Positions 46,512 to 55,718 of a stretch of DNA of 64,000 bases are shown one piece after another (positions within the stretch are counted from its first letter, which is position 1; each line of letters opens with the position of its first letter). A program made the position numbers and the translations under genes. The notes under the pieces were generated by a model, which saw only the letters and a list, made by a program, of their open reading frames with translations, did no database searches and was not told where the DNA came from. Source of the DNA: Brevundimonas sp. G8 (GTDB lineage Bacteria; Pseudomonadota; Alphaproteobacteria; Caulobacterales; Caulobacteraceae); NCBI RefSeq assembly GCF_902506205.1, contig NZ_LR732816.1, positions 1,476,106-1,540,105 on the forward strand. Direction: 5' to 3'.

Positions 46512-47090
46512 CTAGCGCGGCTTGGCGGGCTTGTCGCCTTTGAGCGTCTTGACCCGCGTCGGCTGCGGCACGGACAGCGTCAGGCGGGATGTCCGCACGG
46601 CCTGGGCGTCACGCAGGGCCCGCCACGCCGCGCCCAGCTCCATCGCGGTCAAAAGATGATCCTGGGTCATGACCTCACGTCGAGACGCTCTCAGCGTTGC
46701 GACATCCGTCATGAGGCGCGACGCGGCGTGAAGGTCTTCGCGGTCTGATCTCGCGCCCAGATCCTGCAGCCGAGCGAACCGCCAGCCCTGTTCCGGCGGG
46801 TGTTCCAGCGTCAGGGCGAACCGCTCGGACGGCCCAAGGTCAGCGGACAGAAAGGTCCACTCCACGCTGTTGGGTTGGCGACGGTAGTGACCGGGCTGCG
46901 TCGGCAGACCGGCGGCGGCGTAGATGTCGAGGGCCCCGGCCTCGATCTCGTCCAGCGCCAGACTGAGGGCATCAGGCTCTGTGGGTTCGAGGTCGCCGGG
47001 ACGTTCGAAAGGATCGGCGTGGTCGTCGGCAGGCGCGGCCGCGGACCTGCGTGAAAACAGACCCGAAAGCAGCGCCCGCCGTCTGGCCAT
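46512..47090 (-). CDS. Hypothetical protein after the Wza-like export gene
   Basis: A 192-residue soluble protein without a recognised domain. Basic N-terminus (MARRRALLSGLFSRR), then an acidic Pro/Glu stretch, a Trp-containing centre (NSVEWTFLSADLGPSERFALTLEHPPEQGWRFARL) and a basic tail. It starts two bases after the Wza-like gene ends, so it is co-transcribed with the export operon; whether it works in export is unknown. Confidence 0.6.
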   Translation of the reverse strand: MARRRALLSGLFSRRSAAAPADDHADPFERPGDLEPTEPDALSLALDEIEAGALDIYAAAGLPTQPGHYRRQPNSVEWTFLSADLGPSERFALTLEHPPEQGWRFARLQDLGARSDREDLHAASRLMTDVATLRASRREVMTQDHLLTAMELGAAWRALRDAQAVRTSRLTLSVPQPTRVKTLKGDKPAKPR

Positions 47091-47092
47091 GA

Positions 47093-48262
47093 TCAGTTGT
47101 TCAGAGTGCTGGTCACCGACACGTCATAGACGACGCGGGTCAGGCTCTGAACGACCTCGAAGAATTTGCGCATCTCGGCGGCGCCGGCCAGCGGCACATA
47201 GATCACATCTTCCGGCATGACCTGCATGTTGGTGGCGGCGAAGACGTTGGCGGCGTCGCTGAAGTCCAACTCATAGACGACCGGCACGCCGCGCGGCGTG
47301 GCGGGCTGGCTGATGCCCAGGGCCTGGGCCACTTCGGGCCGTTCGAAGCGGAAGATCAGCACGCGTCGGGCGTTGGCGGTGTTGGTGTTCAGGCCGCCGA
47401 CCTTGGACATGGCGCCGGTCAGGGTCATGGGGCCGGCCGGCATGTCGACCTGGGCCACGGCGTTCAGGCCGCCGAAGGTCGAGAAGCGGCGGGGCTTGTA
47501 CTGGACATTGACCACGTCACCGCGTTGCAGGCGGACGTTCTCGCCGAACTCGGTCGTCACAGCCGACAAGGGGGCGGTGTAGGTCCGGCCCTCGCGCTGG
47601 ATCGAGATGGTCAGATCGTCGGTGGTGCGGGCCGAACCGCCGGCCGCCGCGATGACGTCCAGGATGCGGTCGCTGTTGACGCCCAGGGGCGCACGGCCCG
47701 GCTGGCGCACGTCGCCCAGGACATTGACGGTGTTGGAGGCGTTGCCGGCGATGGACACCAGCACCTGCGGATTGGCGACCTTGCCGACCAGAGAGCGTCG
47801 GATCGCCGAGGCCGCCTGGGTCGAGGTCAGGCCCTGGACGCGAACCTGTCCGCCGAACGGAATGGCGACCGAGCCGGAGCGATCGACGACGGCGCCCGGC
47901 AAGGCCTGGTTGCCGCCGGACAGGGTCGTGTTCGTGCGGCTGGACGACGAACCGGAGCCCAAGGTTCCGCCGAACAGCGAACCGGAAGGATCAAAGATCG
48001 AGATCGCCAGGGTGTCGCCCTCGCCGATCACGTCGGCAGGCTGGTCGCTGGATCCGGCGGCCAGGGTGCCGAAGAATTGGGGTGGCACCTGTTTCATCCG
48101 CTCGGTGACCTCATAGGTCAGCGGCACCAGGGCATAGCTGCCCAGCGCGGAGGCGGTGGTGGCCCCGGCGTTGACTGAGGCGCCCGACGGTCCGTCGCGC
48201 GGCAGAGTGGAGCAGCCGCCCAGGATGGCGACGATGGCAAGCGGCAGAATGGTGCGCGTCAT
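47093..48262 (-). CDS. Polysaccharide export lipoprotein, Wza/BexD-like
   Basis: A 389-residue outer-membrane lipoprotein that would form the export channel for a surface polysaccharide. The lipobox is AILGGC. After it come the poly_export domain (DVIGEGDTLAISIFDP ... AVVDRSGSVAIPFGGQVRVQGLT) and SLBB domains (VNVLGDVRQPGRAP; MTLTGAMSKVGGL). Gly/Ser-rich insert (GSGSSSSRTN) inside the export domain. It follows a glycosyltransferase and kdsD on the same strand. In Caulobacterales this could belong to capsule or holdfast export; the sequence does not decide. Confidence 0.88.
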   Translation of the reverse strand: MTRTILPLAIVAILGGCSTLPRDGPSGASVNAGATTASALGSYALVPLTYEVTERMKQVPPQFFGTLAAGSSDQPADVIGEGDTLAISIFDPSGSLFGGTLGSGSSSSRTNTTLSGGNQALPGAVVDRSGSVAIPFGGQVRVQGLTSTQAASAIRRSLVGKVANPQVLVSIAGNASNTVNVLGDVRQPGRAPLGVNSDRILDVIAAAGGSARTTDDLTISIQREGRTYTAPLSAVTTEFGENVRLQRGDVVNVQYKPRRFSTFGGLNAVAQVDMPAGPMTLTGAMSKVGGLNTNTANARRVLIFRFERPEVAQALGISQPATPRGVPVVYELDFSDAANVFAATNMQVMPEDVIYVPLAGAAEMRKFFEVVQSLTRVVYDVSVTSTLNN

Positions 48263-48322
48263 GAAGCTGGATAGCCCTTGTTCGCGGATTGATTACAAGC
48301 CTTTGGGCGCGCTCGCCAGAGG

Positions 48323-49576
48323 CTAGGCGTCTTCAAGACCGATGGCGTCGGCGACGATGCGGAAATGCCCCGGCCAGTCGGGCGCGACATAGGCCGGCGG
48401 CGGGGGCGGGGCCGTCTGCGTGGCCCGCTCGATGGCGGCCAGCCAGCCCAGGCCATCCAGCGGGTCGATCAGTTCGGCGTTCGGCGTCAGTTCGCGATGC
48501 GGCGCGATGTCGGAGGCGATCAGGGACAGGCCCATGGCGCAGGCCTCGACCGCCGGCAGGTCGAACCCTTCGACGGACGAGGGGGCCAGCACAGCACGCG
48601 CGCCGCGCATCAGACGCGCCAGAACGGCGTCGGACAGGTTGGAGGCCTGATGCACCACGCCCTGGAGATTGGGCGAGCGTTGCAAGTGGTCCAGCACCGC
48701 CTCGTTCTCCCAGCCGTAGCGACCGACCAGCACCAGGGACGGCGTCTTGTCGCCCAGTCGCTCCTCCAGCCGCCGCCACAGGGTCAGCAGCAGGGCCAGG
48801 TTCTTGCGCGCCTCGATGGTGCCGACGTGGACGAAATAGGGGCGGGGCGCCGCGACGGCGTCGCCAGCGACGAAGGCCGGCTCCAGCCCCAGATGGGCGA
48901 CGTGGATTGGCGGCTGGGGCAGGCCCTCCCGCCCCGCGAAGGCGCGCAGTTCCTCGCCCGTATAGGCCGAGTTGACGATGATCCGGCTGGCGTGATGCAG
49001 GGTGTTGGCGACGCGGGCGTGGTGTTTCTCTCCGTCGCCAGGGCGGCAGAACTCGGGATGGGTCACGGGGATCAGGTCGTGGATCAGGACGACTCGCTTG
49101 ATCCCTGCCGCTTCGAGCTCCTGAAGCGCCGTCGGGTCATGCAATGTGGTGTGGCCCACGTTCAGATAGAGGTCGGCCTGTGGCAAGGGCGTGGCGTGGC
49201 GGGAGCGAAAGAACTGCTTGAAAACACGGGCCTTGTCGGCGGGCTTCTCTTGAACGAGAGCGGGAGGCGCGCCCAGCACCGATTCAGCGGGTCGCGTATC
49301 TGAGGTCAGGGCCGCCAACAGGCGCTGCTCGTGCGCCAGGTCGGTGGGCGCGCTGGCGGCCCCGTTCCACTTGGCCCGCAGGTCGGTGACGAAACGTCGG
49401 AACCAGCCGATCTCGACGGCAACGAGCCGGTTCTTGCGACCGCGCACAGGAATGGTCGTCACGTTCGGCGAGGCCAGCAACCATTCGGCATAGGCCAGAC
49501 AGACCCGATCCACGCCGGTCGGGGCGGAGCGGTCGGCCCGGCTCATCAGCCGGCTGGCGTCGTAGAAGATACGCAT
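48323..49576 (-). CDS. Glycosyltransferase family 4-like
   Basis: A 417-residue GT-B glycosyltransferase. The start MRIFYDASRLMSRADRSAPTGVDRVCLAYAEWL and the donor-site motifs FVHVGTIEARKNLALLLTLW, LVLVGRYGWEN and APSSVEGFDLPAVEACAMG are typical of GT4 enzymes; the Glu of the EGF motif is visible. Sugar and acceptor unknown. One base separates its start from the kdsD stop, and the Wza-like gene follows 60 bases later, so it likely builds the exported polysaccharide. Confidence 0.86.
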   Translation of the reverse strand: MRIFYDASRLMSRADRSAPTGVDRVCLAYAEWLLASPNVTTIPVRGRKNRLVAVEIGWFRRFVTDLRAKWNGAASAPTDLAHEQRLLAALTSDTRPAESVLGAPPALVQEKPADKARVFKQFFRSRHATPLPQADLYLNVGHTTLHDPTALQELEAAGIKRVVLIHDLIPVTHPEFCRPGDGEKHHARVANTLHHASRIIVNSAYTGEELRAFAGREGLPQPPIHVAHLGLEPAFVAGDAVAAPRPYFVHVGTIEARKNLALLLTLWRRLEERLGDKTPSLVLVGRYGWENEAVLDHLQRSPNLQGVVHQASNLSDAVLARLMRGARAVLAPSSVEGFDLPAVEACAMGLSLIASDIAPHRELTPNAELIDPLDGLGWLAAIERATQTAPPPPPAYVAPDWPGHFRIVADAIGLEDA

Positions 49577-49577
49577 T

Positions 49578-50570
49578 TCAGGCGACGTAACCGGCCTGCA
49601 TCAGTTCGGCGATATGGACGATGGCGGTGGGGCGTCCGTCCTCGACCACGAACAGATTAGCGATCTTGTTGGCGGTCAGCAGATCGACCACGTCGCTCAT
49701 GCGGGCGTCCGGCTCGACGGTGATCGGGTTGGCGCCCATGATGTCGGCGGCCGTCAGGTTCGTGGTGTCGCGCTGGAAGGCGCGGCGCAGGTCGCCGTCG
49801 GTGACGATGCCCGCCAGGGCTCCGTCGTCGGTCAGCACGGCCACGGCGCCCTTTCGGCCCTCGGTGATGGCCGAGACGACTTCGCGGAAGTCGGCGTTCA
49901 GCGGGACGCTGGCCGGGACGGCGGCGTTGTCGCCCATCCATTCGCGCACGCTCTGTAAGCTCATGCCCAGGGCGCCGCCGGGATGGTGCAGGCCGAAGTC
50001 GATTGCGGTGAACTCGCGGCGATCCATCAGCACCATGGCCAGCGCATCGCCCAGGGCCAGCGCCATCAGGGTCGAGGTCGTGGGGGCCAGGCCGTTGGGA
50101 CAGGCCTCTGCGACGCTGGGCATGGTCAGGCAGACGGCGGCGTTGCGGCCCAGGAAGCTGGCGGGGCGCTGGGTGATGGCGATGACGGGAATATTGTTGC
50201 GCTGGCAATAGATCAGCGGATCGCGCAGTTCGCGACTCTCACCCGAGTTGGATAGCGCCAGCAGAGTCACGTCGGGGCGCAGCATGCCCAGGTCGCCATG
50301 GCTCATTTCGGCGGGGTGGACGAAGAAGGCGTTTGTGCCGGTCGAAGCCAGGGTCGCGGCGATCTTGTTGCCGATATGGCCCGACTTGCCCATGCCGGTG
50401 ACGACCACATAGCCCGGTCGGCTCATGATCACATCGACCGCGCGGGCCATCGAGACGTCGATCGAACGCTCCAAGGCTTCCAGCGCCTCGATGTTCAACC
50501 GGACGACCTCGCGGGCGCGATCAGTCATGACGGCGATGTCTTCGGGCGTGGAGTGGATGATCTCGGTCAT
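49578..50570 (-). CDS. kdsD: Arabinose-5-phosphate isomerase, KpsF/GutQ family
   Basis: Converts ribulose-5-P to arabinose-5-P, the first step to KDO. The 330-residue protein has a SIS domain (VVTGMGKSGHIGNKIAATLAS, AEMSHGDLG) and two CBS domains from about residue 205. Two starts are credible: ATG at 50570, which fits the usual family start, or TTG at 50642, which has AAGGA about five bases upstream and adds 24 residues. I give the ATG. First gene of the kdsD-glycosyltransferase-Wza run, so a capsule-linked KpsF role is possible. Confidence 0.9.
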   Translation of the reverse strand: MTEIIHSTPEDIAVMTDRAREVVRLNIEALEALERSIDVSMARAVDVIMSRPGYVVVTGMGKSGHIGNKIAATLASTGTNAFFVHPAEMSHGDLGMLRPDVTLLALSNSGESRELRDPLIYCQRNNIPVIAITQRPASFLGRNAAVCLTMPSVAEACPNGLAPTTSTLMALALGDALAMVLMDRREFTAIDFGLHHPGGALGMSLQSVREWMGDNAAVPASVPLNADFREVVSAITEGRKGAVAVLTDDGALAGIVTDGDLRRAFQRDTTNLTAADIMGANPITVEPDARMSDVVDLLTANKIANLFVVEDGRPTAIVHIAELMQAGYVA

Positions 50571-50737
50571 GCTTTGACGGCCCGCAACCGGGCTCTCCTT
50601 CTTCGAGACGCGCGATCTGCCGTAATCGAAGATCGTACGCAACGCGTCCTTTCAGACGACTTTGTCGGTTTCGGGTCAACCTTTGCCGCATTGGCGCGTT
50701 ACGGTGACGGGGAAGCCAACAAGAGAACTGATCGTCA

Positions 50738-51496
50738 ATGCCGTCTCACGCCGGAGCCGCCGCGCTATTGCTCCCATCACCGCCCGTCGTCGCCGACGGG
50801 ATCGCCCTGTTTCTGGACATGGACGGCGTGTTGGCGCCGATGGCGCCGACGCCGGATGCGGTCGTGCCGACGGTGCGCCGTACGGCGGCGCTGAAGGCGG
50901 TCGAGGCGCGGCTGTCGGGCCGGGTCGCTATCGTCAGCGGCCGCACCATCGCCGAGATCGACCGCATCTCCGACCACGCCCTGATGTCCGGCTCAGGCGT
51001 GCATGGGCTGGAGCGGCGGCTGAAGGACGGGTCGATCGAGCGCAAGACGGCCGATGCGGGGGTCGCCCAGGCGCTAGAGGCGTTCGAGGAATTCGCCGCC
51101 GACCGGCCGGGCGTGATCGTGGAAGACAAGGGCGTCTCGGTCGGCCTGCATTATCGCCAGGCCCCGGATCAGGCGGGCGCCGCCCAGGATCTGGCCGCCG
51201 CGCTTCAGGCCGAGACGGGTCTGACCTCGCAGCCGGGCCATATGGTGCTGGAGCTAAAGACGCCCGGCGCCGACAAGGGCACGGCCGTCACCGCCTTCAT
51301 GCAGGAGGCGCCGTTCAAGGGCGCGGTCCCCGTAATGCTGGGCGACGATCTGACCGACGAATACGGGTTCGAGGCGGCGGCGGCCCTGGGCGGCTACGGC
51401 GTGCTGGTCGGCCCCGAGCGCGAGACGGCGGCGCGATACCGCCTGGACGATGTCGACGCCGTACTGACCTGGCTTGAAGCCGTAGCGAAGGCCTGA
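50738..51496 (+). CDS. otsB: Trehalose-6-phosphate phosphatase
   Basis: HAD phosphatase that completes trehalose synthesis. The 252-residue protein has the DxDG nucleophile motif LDMDGVLAP (Asp27, Asp29), the Ser/Thr motif IVSGR, and the metal-binding GDDLTDEYGF near the C-terminus; Lys in KGTAVTAF is the third motif. The GH15 gene starts four bases after its stop, and otsA follows, forming a complete trehalose cluster. Confidence 0.92.
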   Translation: MPSHAGAAALLLPSPPVVADGIALFLDMDGVLAPMAPTPDAVVPTVRRTAALKAVEARLSGRVAIVSGRTIAEIDRISDHALMSGSGVHGLERRLKDGSIERKTADAGVAQALEAFEEFAADRPGVIVEDKGVSVGLHYRQAPDQAGAAQDLAAALQAETGLTSQPGHMVLELKTPGADKGTAVTAFMQEAPFKGAVPVMLGDDLTDEYGFEAAAALGGYGVLVGPERETAARYRLDDVDAVLTWLEAVAKA

Positions 51497-51500
51497 ACCG

Positions 51501-53285
51501 ATGAAGCCCAATCTGGACCTCTTTCCCATCGGCAACTGCGGCGTCAGCGCCCTGATCGACCGTCAGGGCCGCTTCGTCTGGGCCTGCGCGCCGCGCGTGG
51601 ACGGCGACCCGGTATTCTCCGCCCTGATGGACGGCGAGACGCCCGAGCATGGCTTCTGGGCCATCGAGATGGAGGGGATGACGTCGATTGAACAGGCCTA
51701 TGTCCGCAACACGCCGGTGCTGCGCACGGTGATGACGGCCGAGGACGGGTCAAGCGCCGAGATCATCGACTTCGCACCGCGCCATCCCAAACATGCCCGC
51801 ACCTATCGCCCGCTGGCTTTCGCGAGGATGGTGCGGCCGCTGTCGGGCACGCCGCGCATTCGCGTGCGGTTGAGGCCCTCGACAGACTGGGGCGCGCGGC
51901 CGGCGCCCTATACCTCCGGCTCGAACCACATCCGCTATATGTGCGCCGACGTGACCTTCCGCCTGACGACCGATTGTCCGGTATCGCATGTGCTGGAGGA
52001 ACGGGTGTTCCGGCTGGAACGGCCGCACGCCTTCTTCCTGGGGCCGGACGAAGGCTACGATCAGGACGTGGGTCACGGCGTGCAGGGCGCGCTGGATCGC
52101 ACGGTGGCCTATTGGCAGGACTGGGTGCGCAAACTCTATCTGCCGCTGGACTATCAGGAGGCGGTGATCCGCGCGGCGATCACGCTGAAGCTGTGCGCCT
52201 ATGAAGAGACCGGCGCCATCGTCGCCGCCATGACGACCTCGGTGCCCGAGTTCAAGGAGAGCGGGCGAAACTGGGACTATCGCTACTGCTGGATCCGCGA
52301 CGCCTATTACACGGTGCGGGCGCTGAATAGGCTGGGTGCGGTGGACATCCTGGAGAACTACCTCGTCTATCTGAGGAACCTGGTCGACGATTCCGCCGGC
52401 GGCCACGTCCAGCCGGTCTATGGCGTGGGTCTGGAGCCCGGCATCGGCGAAAGCATCGTCGATTCCGTCGAGGGTTATCGCGGCATGAAGCCGGTGCGGA
52501 TCGGCAATCAGGCGCACGAGCATCTGCAACATGACGTGTACGGACAGATCGTCCTGCCGCTGGTGCAGGCCTTCTACGACGCGCGCCTGCTGCGTCCTGG
52601 CACGCTCGAAGATTTCCATGCGCTGGAGACCATCGGCGAGCGGGCTTTCGCCATGCACGACCAGACCGACGCCGGCCTGTGGGAGTTCCGCACCATTGCG
52701 CGGGTCCACACCTACTCCTCCGTCATGTGCTGGGCGGCCTGCGACCGTCTGGCCAAGGCGGCCGACCATCTGGGCCTGCCGGATCGGGGCGAGTTCTGGC
52801 GCGAGCGGGCGGGGATCATCCGGGCAAGGATCGAGGCCGAGGCCTATCTGCCCGACGAGGGGCGGTTCGCCGCCAGCTTCGGCGGGCGCGAGCTGGACGC
52901 CTCCCTGCTGCAGATGACCGATCTGGGCTTCCTGGAGGCGCACGATCCGCGTCAGGTCGCCACCTTCGACGCCATCGAACGCGATCTGAAGAAGGGGCCG
53001 TTCCTGTTCCGCTATGTCGAGCCGGACGATTTCGGCGAGCCGGAGACGGCCTTCAACTTCTGCACCTTCTGGTTCATCGAGGCCCTGCACCAGAACGGCC
53101 GGATCGAGGAGGCGCGCACCATCTTCGAGGAGATGCTGAGCCGTCGGACGGCCGCTGGCCTGTTGAGCGAGGACATCTCGATCGACGACGGCGAACTGTG
53201 GGGCAACTATCCGCAGACCTATTCGCTTGTCGGGATCATCAATTGCGCCGTGCTGTTGAGCCGTTCGTGGACCGATGTGCGTTAG
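51501..53285 (+). CDS. Glycoside hydrolase family 15 (trehalase/glucoamylase-like)
   Basis: A 594-residue cytoplasmic GH15 protein. The N-terminal beta-rich domain starts NLDLFPIGNCGVSALIDRQGRFVWACAP; the (alpha/alpha)6 barrel contains NWDYRYCWIRDAYYTVRAL and the C-terminal SEDISIDDGELWGNYPQTYSLVG, where catalytic acids are expected. Bacterial GH15 proteins include true trehalases (as in mycobacteria). Sitting between otsB and otsA suggests that it acts on trehalose or a related glucoside, but glucoamylase activity cannot be excluded. Confidence 0.85.
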   Translation: MKPNLDLFPIGNCGVSALIDRQGRFVWACAPRVDGDPVFSALMDGETPEHGFWAIEMEGMTSIEQAYVRNTPVLRTVMTAEDGSSAEIIDFAPRHPKHARTYRPLAFARMVRPLSGTPRIRVRLRPSTDWGARPAPYTSGSNHIRYMCADVTFRLTTDCPVSHVLEERVFRLERPHAFFLGPDEGYDQDVGHGVQGALDRTVAYWQDWVRKLYLPLDYQEAVIRAAITLKLCAYEETGAIVAAMTTSVPEFKESGRNWDYRYCWIRDAYYTVRALNRLGAVDILENYLVYLRNLVDDSAGGHVQPVYGVGLEPGIGESIVDSVEGYRGMKPVRIGNQAHEHLQHDVYGQIVLPLVQAFYDARLLRPGTLEDFHALETIGERAFAMHDQTDAGLWEFRTIARVHTYSSVMCWAACDRLAKAADHLGLPDRGEFWRERAGIIRARIEAEAYLPDEGRFAASFGGRELDASLLQMTDLGFLEAHDPRQVATFDAIERDLKKGPFLFRYVEPDDFGEPETAFNFCTFWFIEALHQNGRIEEARTIFEEMLSRRTAAGLLSEDISIDDGELWGNYPQTYSLVGIINCAVLLSRSWTDVR

Positions 53286-53327
53286 TATTTGGACCCCGGG
53301 GCTGGGGTCGCCGTTCGAAGTGAAGTC

Positions 53328-54740
53328 ATGAGCCGCCTTATCGTCGTTTCCAACCGGGTCTCCGCCCCGACGGACCCCGCCGCCGGGTCCGCCGGCGGCC
53401 TGGCCATGGCCCTGTCCGCCGCCTTGCGAAAATACGACGGCCTGTGGTTCGGCTGGTCCGGCGAAACGATCGAACACTATACCGGCGAGGTGAAGATCGA
53501 GGACCGGGCCGGCGTCACCGTCGGCCTGGTCGATCTGGAAGCCCAGGACGTCGATGAATACTACAACGGCTACGCCAACAAGACGCTGTGGCCGCTGTTC
53601 CACCATCGCATCGACCTGGCGCAGTACGAGCGGTCGTACGGCGAGGGCTACGAGCGGGTGAACCGCCGCTTCGCCGAGGTGCTGGCCCCGCTGATCCAGC
53701 CGGACGACATGATCTGGATCCACGACTATCACATGATCCCGATGGCGCGGGACCTGCGCCGTCTGGGGATCAGAAACCGGATCGGCTTCTTCCTGCACAC
53801 GCCCTGGCCCGCGCGTCAGTTGCTGGTGACCCTGCCGCATCACCGGCGGCTGGTGGAATCCATGTTCGACTTCGACCTGATCGGTTTCCATACCCAGGAA
53901 TGGAGCGACCTGTTCACCGACTATGTGGTCTCCGAGGCTCAGGGCGAACTGGACGGGACCGGCGGGCTGGAGTGTTTCGGACGCAAGGTCCAGACCGGCG
54001 TCTTCCCCATCGGCATAGACGTGGACGGTTTCCTGGCGGCGCGGAACTCGACGCTGGGCGCGCGGACCTATGACCGAATGGCGGCGTCGTCGGCCTTCCG
54101 GTCGATGATGGTCGGCGTGGACCGGCTGGACTATTCCAAGGGGCTGGAGGAGCGGCTGCTCGGCTATGAGCAGTTCCTGCAGGACAACGCCTCGATGCGG
54201 GGTGAAGTCTTCCTGTTGCAGGTCACGCCGATCTCGCGCGACGATGTGGACAGCTATCAGGATATTCGCGCGCGGCTGGACGCCCTGGCGGGGCGGATCA
54301 ACGGCGCCTTCGGCGACATGGACTGGCAGCCGATCCGCTATCTGAACCGCACCTATCGCCGGGATCAGCTGGCCGGCATCTATCGCGCGGCGCGGGTGGG
54401 CTTGGTCACGCCGCTGCGCGACGGCATGAACCTGGTGGCCAAGGAATATGTCTGCGCCCAGAACCCTGAAGATCCGGGCGTGCTGATCCTGTCGCGGTTC
54501 GCCGGCGCCGCTGAACAGATGGGCGAGGCCCTGCTGGTCAATCCCTACAGCCGTGAAGAGCTGTCGGACGCCATACAGAAGGCGCTGACCATGCCCCTGG
54601 CCGAGCGTATTCGGAAATGGGAATCCCTGATGGAGGTGGTGCGCGCCACCGACGTGGGCATCTGGCGCGACGACTTCGTGCGCGCGCTGCGCGCCGACGA
54701 CACGACGGCCCAATCGACCCAGTGGGCTGGGGCGGCCTGA
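53328..54740 (+). CDS. otsA: Trehalose-6-phosphate synthase
   Basis: GT20 enzyme joining UDP-glucose and glucose-6-P. The 470-residue protein has [13 protein letters not shown], the N-terminal [11 protein letters not shown] loop, the substrate motifs [15 protein letters not shown] and [12 protein letters not shown], and the donor-site [14 protein letters not shown] and [15 protein letters not shown] at 53328 is the family start. Ends the otsB-GH15-otsA cluster, converging three bases from the phytase-like gene. Confidence 0.95.
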   Translation: MSRLIVVSNRVSAPTDPAAGSAGGLAMALSAALRKYDGLWFGWSGETIEHYTGEVKIEDRAGVTVGLVDLEAQDVDEYYNGYANKTLWPLFHHRIDLAQYERSYGEGYERVNRRFAEVLAPLIQPDDMIWIHDYHMIPMARDLRRLGIRNRIGFFLHTPWPARQLLVTLPHHRRLVESMFDFDLIGFHTQEWSDLFTDYVVSEAQGELDGTGGLECFGRKVQTGVFPIGIDVDGFLAARNSTLGARTYDRMAASSAFRSMMVGVDRLDYSKGLEERLLGYEQFLQDNASMRGEVFLLQVTPISRDDVDSYQDIRARLDALAGRINGAFGDMDWQPIRYLNRTYRRDQLAGIYRAARVGLVTPLRDGMNLVAKEYVCAQNPEDPGVLILSRFAGAAEQMGEALLVNPYSREELSDAIQKALTMPLAERIRKWESLMEVVRATDVGIWRDDFVRALRADDTTAQSTQWAGAA

Positions 54741-54743
54741 AGC

Positions 54744-55718
54744 TCAGCTCAGGTCGAAGGCCAGCATCAGGGTGCGCTGGGCCGGATTGAAGTTGTCGTC
54801 GGACAGGATGTAGAGGCGCGTCTTGCCACGACGCGTCTCGGCGGCGATGCCTTCGAAATTGTCGGTAGTGCCGGGCAGTTTCAGCTCGATCAGGATCGGC
54901 CCCAGGGTCCCGTCCGGGGCCATGCGACGCACACGAGCGCGCATGTCGATGGGCGCGCGATACAGGCGCTGAACCACGAACCATCCGTCGCCGGACGGAT
55001 CACGATCCAGGCCGGTGATGCGATATTCGCTGTCGGGAATGGGCGTCTCGGGCGGAGCCATCACGACGGTGCAACGGGCCGCTGAACAGTCCCAGACGCC
55101 GCCCGCCTCGCCCGACACGCGCCAGCCGTTGGGCGCGACGGCCAGCCCCTCCATCCCGTCGTTTTCGGTGAAGGCGAAGTCGGGCGCCTGCATCGGCGTC
55201 GGCCGGGTCTTGAGAGCCGACAGCGGGCCATAGTTCCAGATCCGGTGGCGCCGTTCGAAACTGACCAGCAGATCGCCGGAGGGCGTGAGAACCAGGCCTT
55301 CGGCGTCTCCGTCCTGCTTGTCGGCAATCGCGCTGCCGTCTTCCAGCGTCAGGCGGCGCGAACGGAAATGATCCAGGCCGATCAGCCGCCCGCTGGCGTC
55401 CAGGCGGATGTCGCCGCGCACCAGATCGCCCGCATCCGACACGGTGACGAAGCCGCCATCACCGGTCAGCTTCAGGTCCGACAGACTGTGCAGGGGCGAG
55501 GTCGGGGCGGCGATGAGTTGCAGGCCCCCGGCGAAACTCACGCCGTCCGCCAACTGCGCCCCGCCGGGCAGGCCCAGGCTGACGCTTCTTAGTTCCGCGA
55601 CCGCCGGCGTCCAGCCGTCTGACGACAGCGGATAAGGCTGGGGCGCGCCGAGCGAGGCGGCGCAGGCCGTCAGCGACAGCGCGATCCAGATGGAGGCCAG
55701 GCGGCCGAAACGGCTCAT
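54744..55718 (-). CDS. Phytase-like (esterase-like) beta-propeller lipoprotein
   Basis: A 324-residue exported protein. Signal sequence with lipobox SLTAC at about residue 19. The mature part has the esterase-like phytase pattern: [58 protein letters not shown] and [25 protein letters not shown]. Such domains fold as propellers; substrates are mostly untested. Its ATG overlaps the cobT stop (ATGA), so the two are translationally coupled, an odd pairing. Confidence 0.82.
   Translation of the reverse strand: MSRFGRLASIWIALSLTACAASLGAPQPYPLSSDGWTPAVAELRSVSLGLPGGAQLADGVSFAGGLQLIAAPTSPLHSLSDLKLTGDGGFVTVSDAGDLVRGDIRLDASGRLIGLDHFRSRRLTLEDGSAIADKQDGDAEGLVLTPSGDLLVSFERRHRIWNYGPLSALKTRPTPMQAPDFAFTENDGMEGLAVAPNGWRVSGEAGGVWDCSAARCTVVMAPPETPIPDSEYRITGLDRDPSGDGWFVVQRLYRAPIDMRARVRRMAPDGTLGPILIELKLPGTTDNFEGIAAETRRGKTRLYILSDDNFNPAQRTLMLAFDLS

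Noticed and set aside
50670..50700. EcfG general-stress promoter for otsB
   Set aside because: CGTT lies 16 bases after TCAAC, but the -35 should be GGAAC; two mismatches in the five key bases are too many.
51750..54713. 987-codon open frame opposite GH15 and otsA
   Set aside because: Very long but covers two genes with clear catalytic motifs; no motif, signal or ribosome site of its own.
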